A DNA stretch of 64,000 nt, from the NCBI GenBank assembly GCA_000965745.1, contig CP009479.1, positions 248,001 to 312,000 on the forward strand, written 5' to 3'. Positions within the stretch are counted from its first letter, which is position 1; every line of letters begins with the position of its first letter. Source of the stretch: an uncultured archaeon (lineage in GTDB: Archaea; Thermoplasmatota; Thermoplasmata; Thermoplasmatales; Thermoplasmataceae). Made by a program: the position numbers and the translations under genes. This document shows, in pieces, positions 24,906 through 33,122 of this stretch. Under the pieces are notes generated by a model. The model ran no database searches, was not told where the DNA came from, and was given only the letters and a program-made list of their open reading frames with translations.

Positions 24906-25599
24906 ATGCGAAACCTAAGAACTCCTTTGTGGCAATACAAGATAACCATTTTCTTCGTCTTAACTTATTGGGTCCTTGACCCTATTTTATACCTTCATTT
25001 TGGGAATGCTGACATATCCGGGGCTTCAAATGAGAACAAACGGCTTGTATTCTTTGCTGGGCCCTTCAGTTTCTCATAGGATTTTAATGCAGGAACTCCT
25101 TTTTTCGAGGCTCTAAAGGATGCTATTCTAAGTGGCAATTTCTGGATACCTTTGGCAGTTATACTCGCCGCTGAATTGATAGTACCTCATGGTTTCAAAA
25201 TTGGTTACCTAAAGTTTTCAATGGGAACTTCATATTTGTACGCCGTCATTTCGTCTTACCTTGTGTCTGCTTCCTACTGGCATTATTATTATAAGCATAC
25301 ACCTTCTCCCGGGACTTCCATCATAGCGTTTTCATTGGTTATTGTGTACTGGTTTTTTTCCATGTTACTGTTTACAACAAGGATCAGAACTGGTAGAACA
25401 CTGCAAGAATTCTTGAAAATTCTTAGGAGGTGTATTGTTATCTTTTTCAGGAATTTATATTGCATTCTTTGGATATATTTCTGGTAACGGAGCCGCCGTG
25501 CTTCATCTTCTTGGTTTTCTTTTCTTTGTTGTAATTACAGCATTTGCATCCCAGCTCTTAAAAATAAGAGGCCCAGATTTAGCAAAAAGGAAAAACTGA
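24906..25599 (+). pseudogene. Rhomboid-like membrane protease gene, broken by a stop and a frameshift
   Basis: ATG at 24906 opens a frame that hits TAG at 25077-25079, continues in the same frame to about 25430, and must shift frame there to continue as GGVLLSFSGIYIAFFGYI through to TGA at 25597-25599. The reassembled product of about 230 aa has six membrane helices. Helix 4 begins with SPGTSIIAFSL and helix 6 with AVLHLLGFLFF, the positions of the catalytic Ser and His in rhomboid proteases. The rhomboid call rests on this topology and the two residues, not on a full motif. It is divergent from the helical-protein gene, with a shared region of about 43 bases. Confidence 0.5.
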
Positions 25600-25844
25600 C
25601 ACGTTAAACGCATAATTGATTGTATCAAACTGCGAGATGCCCTTCTGAGTTCATAAGAAGCGATCCTATGCCATCTGGACACCTGAGTTGGTAGTTTGCC
25701 ATGTGGATTATCCAGAAGTGAGATGAGGGGAAAACTGACATCAAATTGTTTTTCAAAGCTACAAAAAGGTGAGAAGCTCCTGATTCCTCTTCTGTATTTA
25801 AATGACCACAGATATGATCCAATTAATTACATGAGTTAATAGAG

Positions 25845-25917
25845 AGCCACTGGAGGGTTTCGATCCCCCGGCCTGCTGATTACAAGTCAGCTGCTCTGCC
25901 AGCTGAGCTACAGTGGC
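25845..25917 (-). tRNA. tRNA-Thr (UGU)
   Basis: A full cloverleaf read on the minus strand: a 7-bp acceptor GCCACTG/CAGTGGC with no mismatch, U8 and A9, a D arm with GG at 18-19, anticodon stem GCTGA/TCAGC with loop CTTGTAA (anticodon TGT), a 5-base variable loop, and T stem GGGGG/CCCTC with one G-U pair. The T loop reads ATCGAAA rather than the usual TTCGAAT, a mild oddity. The discriminator is U73, as in archaeal tRNA-Thr, and CCA is not encoded. It marks the right border of the island. Confidence 0.95.
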
Positions 25918-26007
25918 TGGTTGCCCTGTGGGCAAATAGGGTTAATCCCCTACTCAATTAAAATTTTCCCATAGTCACCGATTTTTTAAAGAAAGAGATG
26001 AGGGGCG

Positions 26008-27996
26008 TCATTTCCCCTTGAATTCAGGATCCCTCTTTTCCAGGAACGCTGAAATACCTTCCTTCAGATCGTCTGTGCCATAGAGCAGGCCCATGGCAAT
26101 TGATTCCATCTCAAGGCCGTTGTCCATGGAAATCTCACTCCCCTTGTTTATAAGCCTCTTTGCCAGTGCTGCGGCAGGAGGCGAGACCCTCCTGGCAAGG
26201 TCTGACGCAAACCTGATCGTTTCTTCGTCAACCGATTCCTTGGGAAACAGCCTGGACACAAGGCCAATCTCATTCGCTTCCCTGCCGGTCATGTACTCAG
26301 TTGTCAGAATATAATATAGAGCTCTGGACATGCCGACCAGTTTACTGAGCCTCTGTGACCCTCCCCACCCGGGGAGAAGCCCGCGTTTCAGTTCCGGAAA
26401 GCCAATCTGCGCTTCATCCGTTGATACACGGATATCGCATCCGAGTGCCAGTTCAAACCCGCCGCCAAGGGCGTAGCCCTTTATCTCGGCGATCGTGATC
26501 TTCGGGATTTCAGAAAGCATCCTGAAAACACGCTCACCCCTCCTCGAGCTCTCGGTGAAGTCCAGGCCGCCTGCTATGAACTCCGACAGCTGTGCACCGG
26601 CAGAGAACCTTTCACCCTTGCCTGTCACGATTATCACGTTTACCTCCCTGTCATTCCACAGTTCCTTAATCGCCGCTTCAAGTTCGGAAATGACCTGAGA
26701 GCTGATCAGGTTATTCCTTGTGTTGTCAATGAGTATCCTCCTGACTTTCTCATCAACCTTCTCGATTTTCACCAGCTCTCCCGATACTGTTTCCTCAACG
26801 GGCTGGGTTTTAGCAGACTTAGCTTCTTCCTTTGCCACGTTTCCCTTTGTGATTATCTCCTTGAGCTTTCCTTCCTTTATGGACTGCGCGGGAGCAAAAA
26901 CATCCACGTTGAACTTCTTCTGGAGCTCCTCGAGCTTCCTTTTTATCTCCGCATTCGTAAGTCCCTTTGCAACGGTGATAGGGCCGAACGGCCTGTTCAT
27001 GCCAAGCCTGTACCCGGTTTCCACCTCTTCCGGGGTACTAATGCCTTCTTCAAGTACCTTGACTGCCTCGTTCACCTCAAGTGCCAGAACGTCCATCAGC
27101 TGCACCTTGTCGGTAGGGTCGGCCTTTGGCATCGCCGCCTTTCCTGAGCTCCAGTCGTAGAACCCCTTTCCGGTCTTGGCCCCCAAAAGGCCTTTTTCAA
27201 CCATTTCACCGTATATCCTGCACTTTCCGTAGTCGGGCGAAAGCTCCTTTGCGTAATATTCGAGGGAGTGCACTACGGTGTCGATTCCAACATAATCCAT
27301 CAGCTCGTATGGCCCCATCGGAAGCCCCTGCCCCTTTGCGAATGCGTCAACTTCCTCCGGCTTAGCCATTCTGTTGTCGAGCACAAGGCAGAACATCAGT
27401 CCCTCCGGAGCGCTTATCCTGTTCACCACGAATCCTGCGGTATCCTTGAGCACTCTGACGGGGGTTTTGCCCACCCTCTTCACGATTTCCAGCGCGGTAT
27501 TGAATGTGTCATCTGAAGTATCCCGGCTCTTGATTACCTCCACCAGATTCATCAGCACGGGAGGGTTGAAGAAATGCAGGCCCACAACCTTGTCGGGCCT
27601 CGACGTAGCCCTGGCAATATCTGTTATCCTTATGTTTGAAGTGTTGGAGGCGAGTATAGTTCCCTTCCTGCAGAATTTGTCCAGATCGGAGAACACCTTT
27701 GTCTTAAGATCCAGTTTTTCCGGAACAGCCTCAATTACAAGGTCTGCGGAAGAGACCATGCTCTCCATATCTGATCCGAAGGACATGTTCCCGAGTGATG
27801 CCCTCATCTTTTCCCCGTCCAGCTTCCCGGACTTGACCAGCCTTTCCATGCTTTTCCTGATCTGTTCCTCTCCCTTCTTGAGGGCTTCCTCGAAAGAGTC
27901 GAGCAGATTTACCCTGTACCCTGAAAGTGCCAGTACCTCCGCGATGCCATGTCCCATGACACCGGCGCCGACTACGGTGATCTCCTTTACCTCCAC
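26008..27996 (-). CDS. Fused 3-hydroxyacyl-CoA dehydrogenase / enoyl-CoA hydratase
   Basis: One 662-aa protein carries two steps of beta-oxidation. Residues 1-190 are the NAD-binding part (VVGAGVMGHGIAEVLALSGY; HFFNPPVLMNLVEVI; GKTPVRVLKDTAGFVVNR). Residues about 190-380 are the C-terminal dehydrogenase domains (GLPMGPYELMDYVGIDT, GRNRPFGPI-like). A linker rich in Lys and Glu follows, and residues about 410-662 are a crotonase domain (KGERFSAGAQLSEF, GYALGGGFELALGCDIR, FPELKRGLLPGWGG). The order dehydrogenase then hydratase is the reverse of bacterial FadB and is typical of archaeal fusions such as crotonyl-CoA hydratase/3-hydroxybutyryl-CoA dehydrogenase. An SCP2 protein gene lies 4 bases upstream on the same strand. 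Confidence 0.93.
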   Translation of the reverse strand: MEVKEITVVGAGVMGHGIAEVLALSGYRVNLLDSFEEALKKGEEQIRKSMERLVKSGKLDGEKMRASLGNMSFGSDMESMVSSADLVIEAVPEKLDLKTKVFSDLDKFCRKGTILASNTSNIRITDIARATSRPDKVVGLHFFNPPVLMNLVEVIKSRDTSDDTFNTALEIVKRVGKTPVRVLKDTAGFVVNRISAPEGLMFCLVLDNRMAKPEEVDAFAKGQGLPMGPYELMDYVGIDTVVHSLEYYAKELSPDYGKCRIYGEMVEKGLLGAKTGKGFYDWSSGKAAMPKADPTDKVQLMDVLALEVNEAVKVLEEGISTPEEVETGYRLGMNRPFGPITVAKGLTNAEIKRKLEELQKKFNVDVFAPAQSIKEGKLKEIITKGNVAKEEAKSAKTQPVEETVSGELVKIEKVDEKVRRILIDNTRNNLISSQVISELEAAIKELWNDREVNVIIVTGKGERFSAGAQLSEFIAGGLDFTESSRRGERVFRMLSEIPKITIAEIKGYALGGGFELALGCDIRVSTDEAQIGFPELKRGLLPGWGGSQRLSKLVGMSRALYYILTTEYMTGREANEIGLVSRLFPKESVDEETIRFASDLARRVSPPAAALAKRLINKGSEISMDNGLEMESIAMGLLYGTDDLKEGISAFLEKRDPEFKGK

Positions 27997-28000
27997 AGGA

Positions 28001-28336
28001 TCACTTCCTGGCCTTGTTTATGATGCTTGTGAGTTTCTGCGCGCTGAATACATCCCCTGATACTTTCAGCTTCCCGCTCATGAAAGCCTGGACGGGGTTG
28101 AGGTTACCCGAGAAAAGTTCGGAGAGGACTGAACCCGTTGCACTTATTGTGGCAGCTGCCGAAGATGATTTCCCGTCTTCCAGCGAAACTTTGCCCTTGT
28201 CTATTGAGACGTAGTATGGAGATTCGTCGGAAACATCAAACTGAAACGTCTTGGACCAGGAGGTGAGTTCCTTCAAAACCTCCGGTGAGCTATTTGCTTT
28301 TTCAACTATTGCTGCCAGGTCTTCCTTAGATGTCAT
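28001..28336 (-). CDS. SCP2 sterol-carrier-domain protein
   Basis: A small lipid or acyl-CoA-binding protein of 111 aa. It follows the SCP2 pattern: a strand YYVSIDKGKVSLEDGKSSSA, then ATISATGSVLSELFSGNLNP, and the closing AFMSGKLKVSGDVFSAQKLT in which G-K-L/I-x-V-x-G-D is the fold's signature. It is the first gene of a two-gene operon with the hydroxyacyl-CoA dehydrogenase/hydratase fusion (4-base gap). It may present long acyl-CoAs to that enzyme, as SCP2 domains fused to peroxisomal multifunctional enzymes do. Confidence 0.85.
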   Translation of the reverse strand: MTSKEDLAAIVEKANSSPEVLKELTSWSKTFQFDVSDESPYYVSIDKGKVSLEDGKSSSAAATISATGSVLSELFSGNLNPVQAFMSGKLKVSGDVFSAQKLTSIINKARK

Positions 28337-28535
28337 TGTACTCTAAAATGAATGGACAGTTATATATTTTGCAGATAATATTCGTGCTGGTCTGTGCCAT
28401 GCTTCGTTAAGCCCGGAGATCTGAGAAAGGCGAAAGCAGGTTCATGACAAAATGCCGGAATACGGGACTCTCTTTTTTATAATTGTTTGAAAATATCTGG
28501 GAACATATAAGTATATCTTCAAGCTATGCCAATTT

Positions 28536-29840
28536 GTGCCAGTATATGGGCTTAACAGAAACCAGTGGGTTCAGATAATTTCGTCGTGGTCGGGTTGGCT
28601 GATGGACGGGTATGTGACTATCGCGTATGCCCTGGTAGTTGTAACGATGCAGCCCATCTTCTTCCCCGGAAATGTAGGGCTTATCGGCGGATTCCTCGGG
28701 CTGGCCTTTGGTGCTATCGCAAGGTCGGTCGGATCGCTCTTCCTAGGGAACTTCCTCGGTGACAGGATAGGAAGAAAGCGCATGCTCACCCTGACAATTC
28801 TTCTATTTTCAATATTCAGCGCACTCATAGGCGTCCTTCCGACGTACAGCAGCGTCGGTATAGCAGCCCCGATCCTCCTTTACGTTCTCCTCTTTGCAGT
28901 CGGGCTCTTTGCCGGTGCTGAATACGGCGGGGGTGCCGCACTCTCATCGGAGAGCGTTCCCGCAGAGAAAAGGGGTTTTGTCGGCGCTTTTGTCCAGAGC
29001 GGATTCGGGACCGGGTATTTCATCGCCGGTTTCATGCTGTCTGCCCTCGGGCTGATATTCTCGGGGCCTGAGTTCTCTGCAATAGGATGGAGGGTCCTGT
29101 TCTTCACGACTCTTGTGCCTGGAGCACTCACCCTGCTCATAAGGGCCGTGACTCCGGAATCGGAAGTTTTCAAGCAGATGGTGGGTGAAAAGAGGGTCGA
29201 AAGGATTCCTGTAGCCGGAATGCTGAAGGAAGCCGGCGGCCCAATGGTCCTCGCCATATTGATAACGACCGGCCTTCTTTACATAAACACAGGAACATTC
29301 GCCTTCTATCCGTCGGTTCTTCAGGCACACCTCATGGACAACAATGTTGTTTCCGTGGGGTTCGTGCTTGCGCTCATAAACCTCATCTCACTCTTCGGCG
29401 TCTGGTTCGGCGGGGCGATTTCAAACCTCGTCGGTGGGAGGAAGGTGTCCATGGTAATCTACACTGTTCTTTTCGTTATATCCGCATACCCGCTTATCCT
29501 CCTGGGATACTCCGCCAACATATACAGCGAGATAATCGGATTCGGCCTTCAGGCATTCATTGAAGCAATGATATTCTCGACCCTGCCGGCTTTCCTTTCC
29601 GAAACCTTCAGCAAGAAGTACAGAACAACGGCCGTTGGCTTCACATACAATGCGGGAGGAATTGTTGGAGGATTCGCCGCAGTCTTCATAACGCTGAGTG
29701 CGGGATTCATGGAGTTCAGAACAGCATGGGTGCTCAACCTCGGGATAGCCGGGCTGGTCATGATCCTTGCAATTGCAGCGTCTAGAGAAACATGGAGCGC
29801 GAGAGCAAAGGGCGAAAAGAAAGATCTCATTCATGAATAG
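28536..29840 (+). CDS. MFS transporter, sugar/organic-acid type
   Basis: A 434-aa permease with twelve membrane helices. The loop 2-3 motif is GNFLGDRIGRKRMLTLTI (D-R-x-G-R-R/K), and AEYGGGAALSSESVPAEKRG sits after helix 4, the pattern of the metabolite:H+ symporter and ShiA/sugar-porter groups (E-Y-G-G-A...E). Loop 8-9 reads GAISNLVGGRKVSMV. It therefore looks like an importer of an organic acid, sugar or related metabolite. The start is GTG at 28536; no ATG in frame precedes helix 1. Its convergent neighbour is an Lrp regulator. A TATA-like tataagtatatc lies about 25 bases before the start. Confidence 0.85.
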   Translation: MPVYGLNRNQWVQIISSWSGWLMDGYVTIAYALVVVTMQPIFFPGNVGLIGGFLGLAFGAIARSVGSLFLGNFLGDRIGRKRMLTLTILLFSIFSALIGVLPTYSSVGIAAPILLYVLLFAVGLFAGAEYGGGAALSSESVPAEKRGFVGAFVQSGFGTGYFIAGFMLSALGLIFSGPEFSAIGWRVLFFTTLVPGALTLLIRAVTPESEVFKQMVGEKRVERIPVAGMLKEAGGPMVLAILITTGLLYINTGTFAFYPSVLQAHLMDNNVVSVGFVLALINLISLFGVWFGGAISNLVGGRKVSMVIYTVLFVISAYPLILLGYSANIYSEIIGFGLQAFIEAMIFSTLPAFLSETFSKKYRTTAVGFTYNAGGIVGGFAAVFITLSAGFMEFRTAWVLNLGIAGLVMILAIAASRETWSARAKGEKKDLIHE

Positions 29841-29885
29841 GCGGGAGCCTGTTCACCATATTCCATACCGTCAACAGTGCTGGTT

Positions 29886-30377
29886 TCAGTCCGTTCTGAC
29901 TGCTTCCCTCGGATCTTCCTTGAAAACGTTCATCACAAGAATTGTGCTGCTCCTCTCTATTGATTCGAGGTTCGAGATCCTGTCAACGATCCTTGAAATG
30001 TCCGCTCTGGACTTTCCGCGTATCAGGACAACGAAGTCGTTATCCCCCATTACGTAATATACCGCCCAGATTCCTTCGATCTGCCCGAGATCCCTTGCAA
30101 CAATCTCCGAGTAGGACGGCCCGTACCGCGCCCTTATGAGCGACACCGCAGTAACCTGCTCCGGCAACATTTCCTGGTTTACGAGCGGGTAGAATCCCTT
30201 GAGGAAATTGATGTCCCTCATTCTCTTGAGCCTGTTATGAACGGTGGATTTTGACACTCCGATCTCGTCGGAAATTTCCCTGAGCTTCACGTCTCCGATT
30301 TTCAGAAGGGATTTCAGTATCTTCCTGTCGGTCTCATCCAGAAAATCATCTGCTGGATTCGGTGCATGACCTTCCAT
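29886..30377 (-). CDS. Lrp/AsnC-family transcriptional regulator
   Basis: From ATG at 30377 the protein is 163 aa. It has an N-terminal winged helix (DETDRKILKSLLKIGDVKLR, then EIGVSKSTVHNRLKRMRDI) and a RAM domain (TAVSLIRARYGPSYSEIV; IEGIWAVYYVMGDNDFVVLI). This is the full family architecture. Regulators of this type sense amino acids or related metabolites; the effector is not predictable. TATA-like sequence (tataaaaatcaatatac on the minus strand, about 30405-30421) suggests a near-leaderless promoter. Confidence 0.9.
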   Translation of the reverse strand: MEGHAPNPADDFLDETDRKILKSLLKIGDVKLREISDEIGVSKSTVHNRLKRMRDINFLKGFYPLVNQEMLPEQVTAVSLIRARYGPSYSEIVARDLGQIEGIWAVYYVMGDNDFVVLIRGKSRADISRIVDRISNLESIERSSTILVMNVFKEDPREAVRTD

Positions 30378-30481
30378 AAAACATAGAATGCACCCTTGAA
30401 ATAAAACTTCTTTTTTATAAAAATCAATATACAAAAATGATTACTTACTCAAAAATGAAAAATGGGTTTATGTGAAAAATG

Positions 30482-31141
30482 TCAGAGTTGTGAATAAGCT
30501 TCCTGGACGTAGTCGGCGAACTGGTCGTCAGGGTAGGCGCCCACGAACTGCACATTCCCGTTGATCACTATGTGCGGAACGCTCGAAACTCCGGCCTCTT
30601 CAGCTTCATCGCTGAATTCCAGGGACTCTATCATCTCTCCGGTTATGTTCTTGTTGATGAGTGCGAACTTGTGTGCAGTCCCCACGGCTTTCGGGCAGTA
30701 TGGGCATGTTGGCGTAACATAGACCTGGATCTTAACGGGCTTGTCTATCTTTGAGATTACCTCCATTGCCTTTGAGGAGATCTCGGCCTCGCCCTTTGAC
30801 ACGTTCTTGAGGTCCTCCATGAGGGATCCGAACTCATATCCGGACGGCAGCCCGTAATACCTTATCCGGCCATCGGCCTCGCCGTGTTTTGACACGATTG
30901 TTGCGGGATATTTGTCGATCCCGAATTCCTCGGCCTTATCCTTGTCGTCTTCAAAAACGTAGGATACAAAGTTTATCTTGTCTGAAAGTTCAGCCACTTC
31001 CTCTGCAAGCTGCACCGATTCCTTGCAATACCTGCAGTCAGAATCGTTGGATGTAAAAACCACAAGGTCAACAGTTTCCTTCAGGTGCTTGCTGAATTCA
31101 TCTGTCAGATATTGTCTGTCTTCGTCTCTTATTAATGGCAT
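30482..31141 (-). CDS. Protein disulfide oxidoreductase (glutaredoxin-like, two CXXC)
   Basis: A 219-aa protein built of two thioredoxin folds, each with an active-site pair: CRYC at residues 36-39 and CPYC at 146-149 (TPTCPYCPKAV). Conserved cis-proline regions read IDKYPATIV in the first half and VSSVPHIVINGN in the second. This is the PDO of hyperthermophilic and thermoacidophilic archaea, which makes, breaks and shuffles disulfides in cytoplasmic proteins and can take electrons from a thioredoxin reductase-like enzyme. It is monocistronic. Confidence 0.93.
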   Translation of the reverse strand: MPLIRDEDRQYLTDEFSKHLKETVDLVVFTSNDSDCRYCKESVQLAEEVAELSDKINFVSYVFEDDKDKAEEFGIDKYPATIVSKHGEADGRIRYYGLPSGYEFGSLMEDLKNVSKGEAEISSKAMEVISKIDKPVKIQVYVTPTCPYCPKAVGTAHKFALINKNITGEMIESLEFSDEAEEAGVSSVPHIVINGNVQFVGAYPDDQFADYVQEAYSQL

Positions 31142-31298
31142 AGGATACTAATTTTAACACATTACTTAAGCTTTGCTATACATAATTGTTTACCTTGCCT
31201 GCCGGCTAATGGGAAAAGAACAAAGCCCCAAATCTGCAACGGGCAGATCTGCAGCCATAGTTGGAAAGATTTTCATAATATAAAACTCATGTGCAGGT

Positions 31299-32036
31299 GT
31301 GACAGAGAAGCTTTACTGGAAGGACCAGAGAATGAGGGAGTTTTCCGCTGTTGTGCTGAAATCAGGTGAAGATGGGGTTGTTCTGGACAGAACTGCCTTT
31401 TACCCCAGGGGCGGAGGACAGCCTGCTGACACGGGCCTTCTGAAACAGAACGGCAGCACCTTTTCGGTCGAAAATGTTGAAAAGAAGGGGGACGAAGTTA
31501 TACACGTCCTATCAGACGGTGAGCTGCCCAACACGGGAGAGACAGTGCAGGGTGCAATAGACTGGGGCAGGAGGTACAGCCACATGAGGTACCACACCGC
31601 CATCCATATACTGGACGGAATAGTCACACAGAGGCACAATGATGAGGGCACCCTCACCGGAGGGCAGATATACCAGGACAGGGCTAGAATCGACTTCGAC
31701 ATGTCCGATCTTTCAAGGGAGAAAGTCCAGGAGCTGATAGATGAGGCCAATGAGGTCATAGGTTCAGGCCTGAAGGTCTATTCAAAGGAGATCAGCAGCG
31801 ATGAGGCCCTGAGCATTCCGAACATATCAAGGACCCTTCCCGGAAGGGAGCTTCTGGAAAAGCTCGAGAGCATACGCATTGTCGTTATTGAAGGGCTTGA
31901 CGAGCAGGCTGATGGCGGAACTCATGTGTCAAATACCACAGAAGTGGGAAAGATAGTTTTCAGTAAGCTTCAGAGCAAGGGCAAGAGGAACAAGAGGCTT
32001 GAATTTGTCCTTGAGGATGATAACCCACATGGATGA
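31299..32036 (+). CDS. alaX: Alanyl-tRNA editing protein AlaX
   Basis: A trans-editing hydrolase that clears Ser- or Gly-tRNA-Ala. It shows TAFYPRGGGQPADTG near residues 32-46, the zinc motif HTAIH at 99-103, and ADGGTHV with His209. The Cys found at the third ligand position in AlaRS (CGGTH) is Asp205 here. The 245 aa and the small N-terminal domain match AlaX-M. The start is GTG at 31299. The stop overlaps the ATG of the MBL hydrolase, so translation of the two is coupled. Confidence 0.93.
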   Translation: MTEKLYWKDQRMREFSAVVLKSGEDGVVLDRTAFYPRGGGQPADTGLLKQNGSTFSVENVEKKGDEVIHVLSDGELPNTGETVQGAIDWGRRYSHMRYHTAIHILDGIVTQRHNDEGTLTGGQIYQDRARIDFDMSDLSREKVQELIDEANEVIGSGLKVYSKEISSDEALSIPNISRTLPGRELLEKLESIRIVVIEGLDEQADGGTHVSNTTEVGKIVFSKLQSKGKRNKRLEFVLEDDNPHG

Positions 32037-32658
32037 CATTGAGATAGAAACCATAGTTGTTGGGCCTTTGATGACCAACTGCTACGTAATTTCAGAAGGC
32101 GGTGACTGCATAGTCATAGATGCGGGAGCAGAAGGCGAACGGATCGTGGAAGCGATAAGGAACAGGGGGCTCTCACTGACATATATCCTGGCAAGCCACG
32201 GCCACTTCGATCATGTTGCGGGAATTGAGCCATTGAGGGAAGCATTCGGGGCACCGTTCCACATCCATTCCTCAGACCTCGGGATGTTCAGGGGTGCCCA
32301 CGATATGGCAAAGAAATTTGCCGGAACAGATATTGAAGATCTCATGGATCCGGAGGGGTTTATTGGGGAAAACGGGTACACTTTGGGAAAAACGGAGCTT
32401 GTCCCAGTCCACACTCCCGGCCACACCGGGGGAAGCACGTCCTTCCTCATAGGGAAACACCTTTTCTCTGGAGACACTCTTTTCAGGGGGAGCATCGGGA
32501 GAATGGATTTTGGCGGGTCCGTGGAAGCTATGAAAAATACCATCGAACAGCTCAAGAAAATGGATGACGATATTTTAGTGCATCCAGGGCATGGCCCAGG
32601 TACCACAATAGGTGATGAAAAGAGGGAGAATCCTTTCCTCACGTACTACAAACTGTGA
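32029..32658 (+). CDS. MBL-fold hydrolase (glyoxalase II-like)
   Basis: A metallo-beta-lactamase-fold enzyme of 209 aa. The binuclear metal site is read from SHGHFDH (H-x-H-x-D-H), TPGHTGGSTSFL (next His), LFSGDTLFRGSIGR (bridging Asp) and VHPGHGPGTT (last His). It is the hydroxyacylglutathione-hydrolase-like subgroup, whose archaeal substrates are mostly unknown (thioesters are likely). The ATG at 32029 overlaps the end of alaX by 8 bases. Confidence 0.9.
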   Translation: MDDIEIETIVVGPLMTNCYVISEGGDCIVIDAGAEGERIVEAIRNRGLSLTYILASHGHFDHVAGIEPLREAFGAPFHIHSSDLGMFRGAHDMAKKFAGTDIEDLMDPEGFIGENGYTLGKTELVPVHTPGHTGGSTSFLIGKHLFSGDTLFRGSIGRMDFGGSVEAMKNTIEQLKKMDDDILVHPGHGPGTTIGDEKRENPFLTYYKL

Positions 32659-32693
32659 TTCAGACTGTTTCTGATATCTGTCAGGTGCTCAAA

Positions 32694-33122
32694 ATGACTG
32701 AAGACCTAGAAAGCATTGCGGAAAAAATACTCTCCAGCCTCGACATCAGGCCGTTTCCGGACGGATACATAGAAGATGGCGGGAAACTCGCAGAGTTTGA
32801 CCTTCCGAAGGGAGATGAGGTAATGATGTACAGGGAGCTTGAGGGCGTTTTCGTCATGTTCGGCTATGAGAGGATATTCTTCAAGGACCCCTACGAGGCA
32901 AAATACGTTTACTACTGTGCAAAGAGGGGCATGTCAAGGATCAGGATGCCGGAAACAAAACCGCTCAAGAGAATCATAAAGGAGTTCCAGGCTGATGTTG
33001 AGAACCTCAGGGCGCAGCTTGAGAAGGAAGCTGCCATGTTCAGCCTCAATGACGATGAAAGGTCCAGGCTCGTTGAGATATGTGCCGGAAAGCTGGGCTA
33101 TGACGGCATAATGGACATTTAG
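32694..33122 (+). CDS. Hypothetical protein, 142 aa
   Basis: Not recognised. Soluble and acidic, with a strand-rich first half (FDLPKGDEVMMYRELEGVFVMFGYERIFF) that looks like a small beta domain, and a helical second half (LKRIIKEFQADVENLRAQLEKEAAMF) that could form a coiled coil. ATG at 32694 is chosen because of AGGTG just upstream. A GTG at 32655 overlaps the hydrolase stop and would add 13 residues through translational coupling. It is probably the third gene of the alaX operon and overlaps the end of convergent lipB by 4 bases. Confidence 0.6.
   Translation: MTEDLESIAEKILSSLDIRPFPDGYIEDGGKLAEFDLPKGDEVMMYRELEGVFVMFGYERIFFKDPYEAKYVYYCAKRGMSRIRMPETKPLKRIIKEFQADVENLRAQLEKEAAMFSLNDDERSRLVEICAGKLGYDGIMDI

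Larger units (their letters stand above)
21144..25845. mobile_element. Decayed integrated element(s) at tRNA-Thr
   Basis: The geometry fits recombinase-mediated insertion into the 3' half of a tRNA gene. The intact tRNA-Thr is at one border (25845-25917, minus strand). Displaced 3'-half copies in the same orientation lie at 21144-21191 and 22117-22160. An integrase C-terminus abuts each copy on its inner side. Two copies suggest two tandem insertions: an outer one of about 1 kb carrying the cupin, and an inner one of about 3.7 kb carrying the GNAT, PIN-like, helical and rhomboid-like genes. Composition is AT-rich relative to the flanks, and several genes are broken. Confidence 0.65.

Noticed and set aside
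22796-25079. Stop-codon recoding (TAA and TAG) as an explanation for interrupted island genes
   Set aside because: Core genes in the window end normally at both codons, two different stops are involved, and one gene also has a frameshift, so decay or sequence error is simpler.
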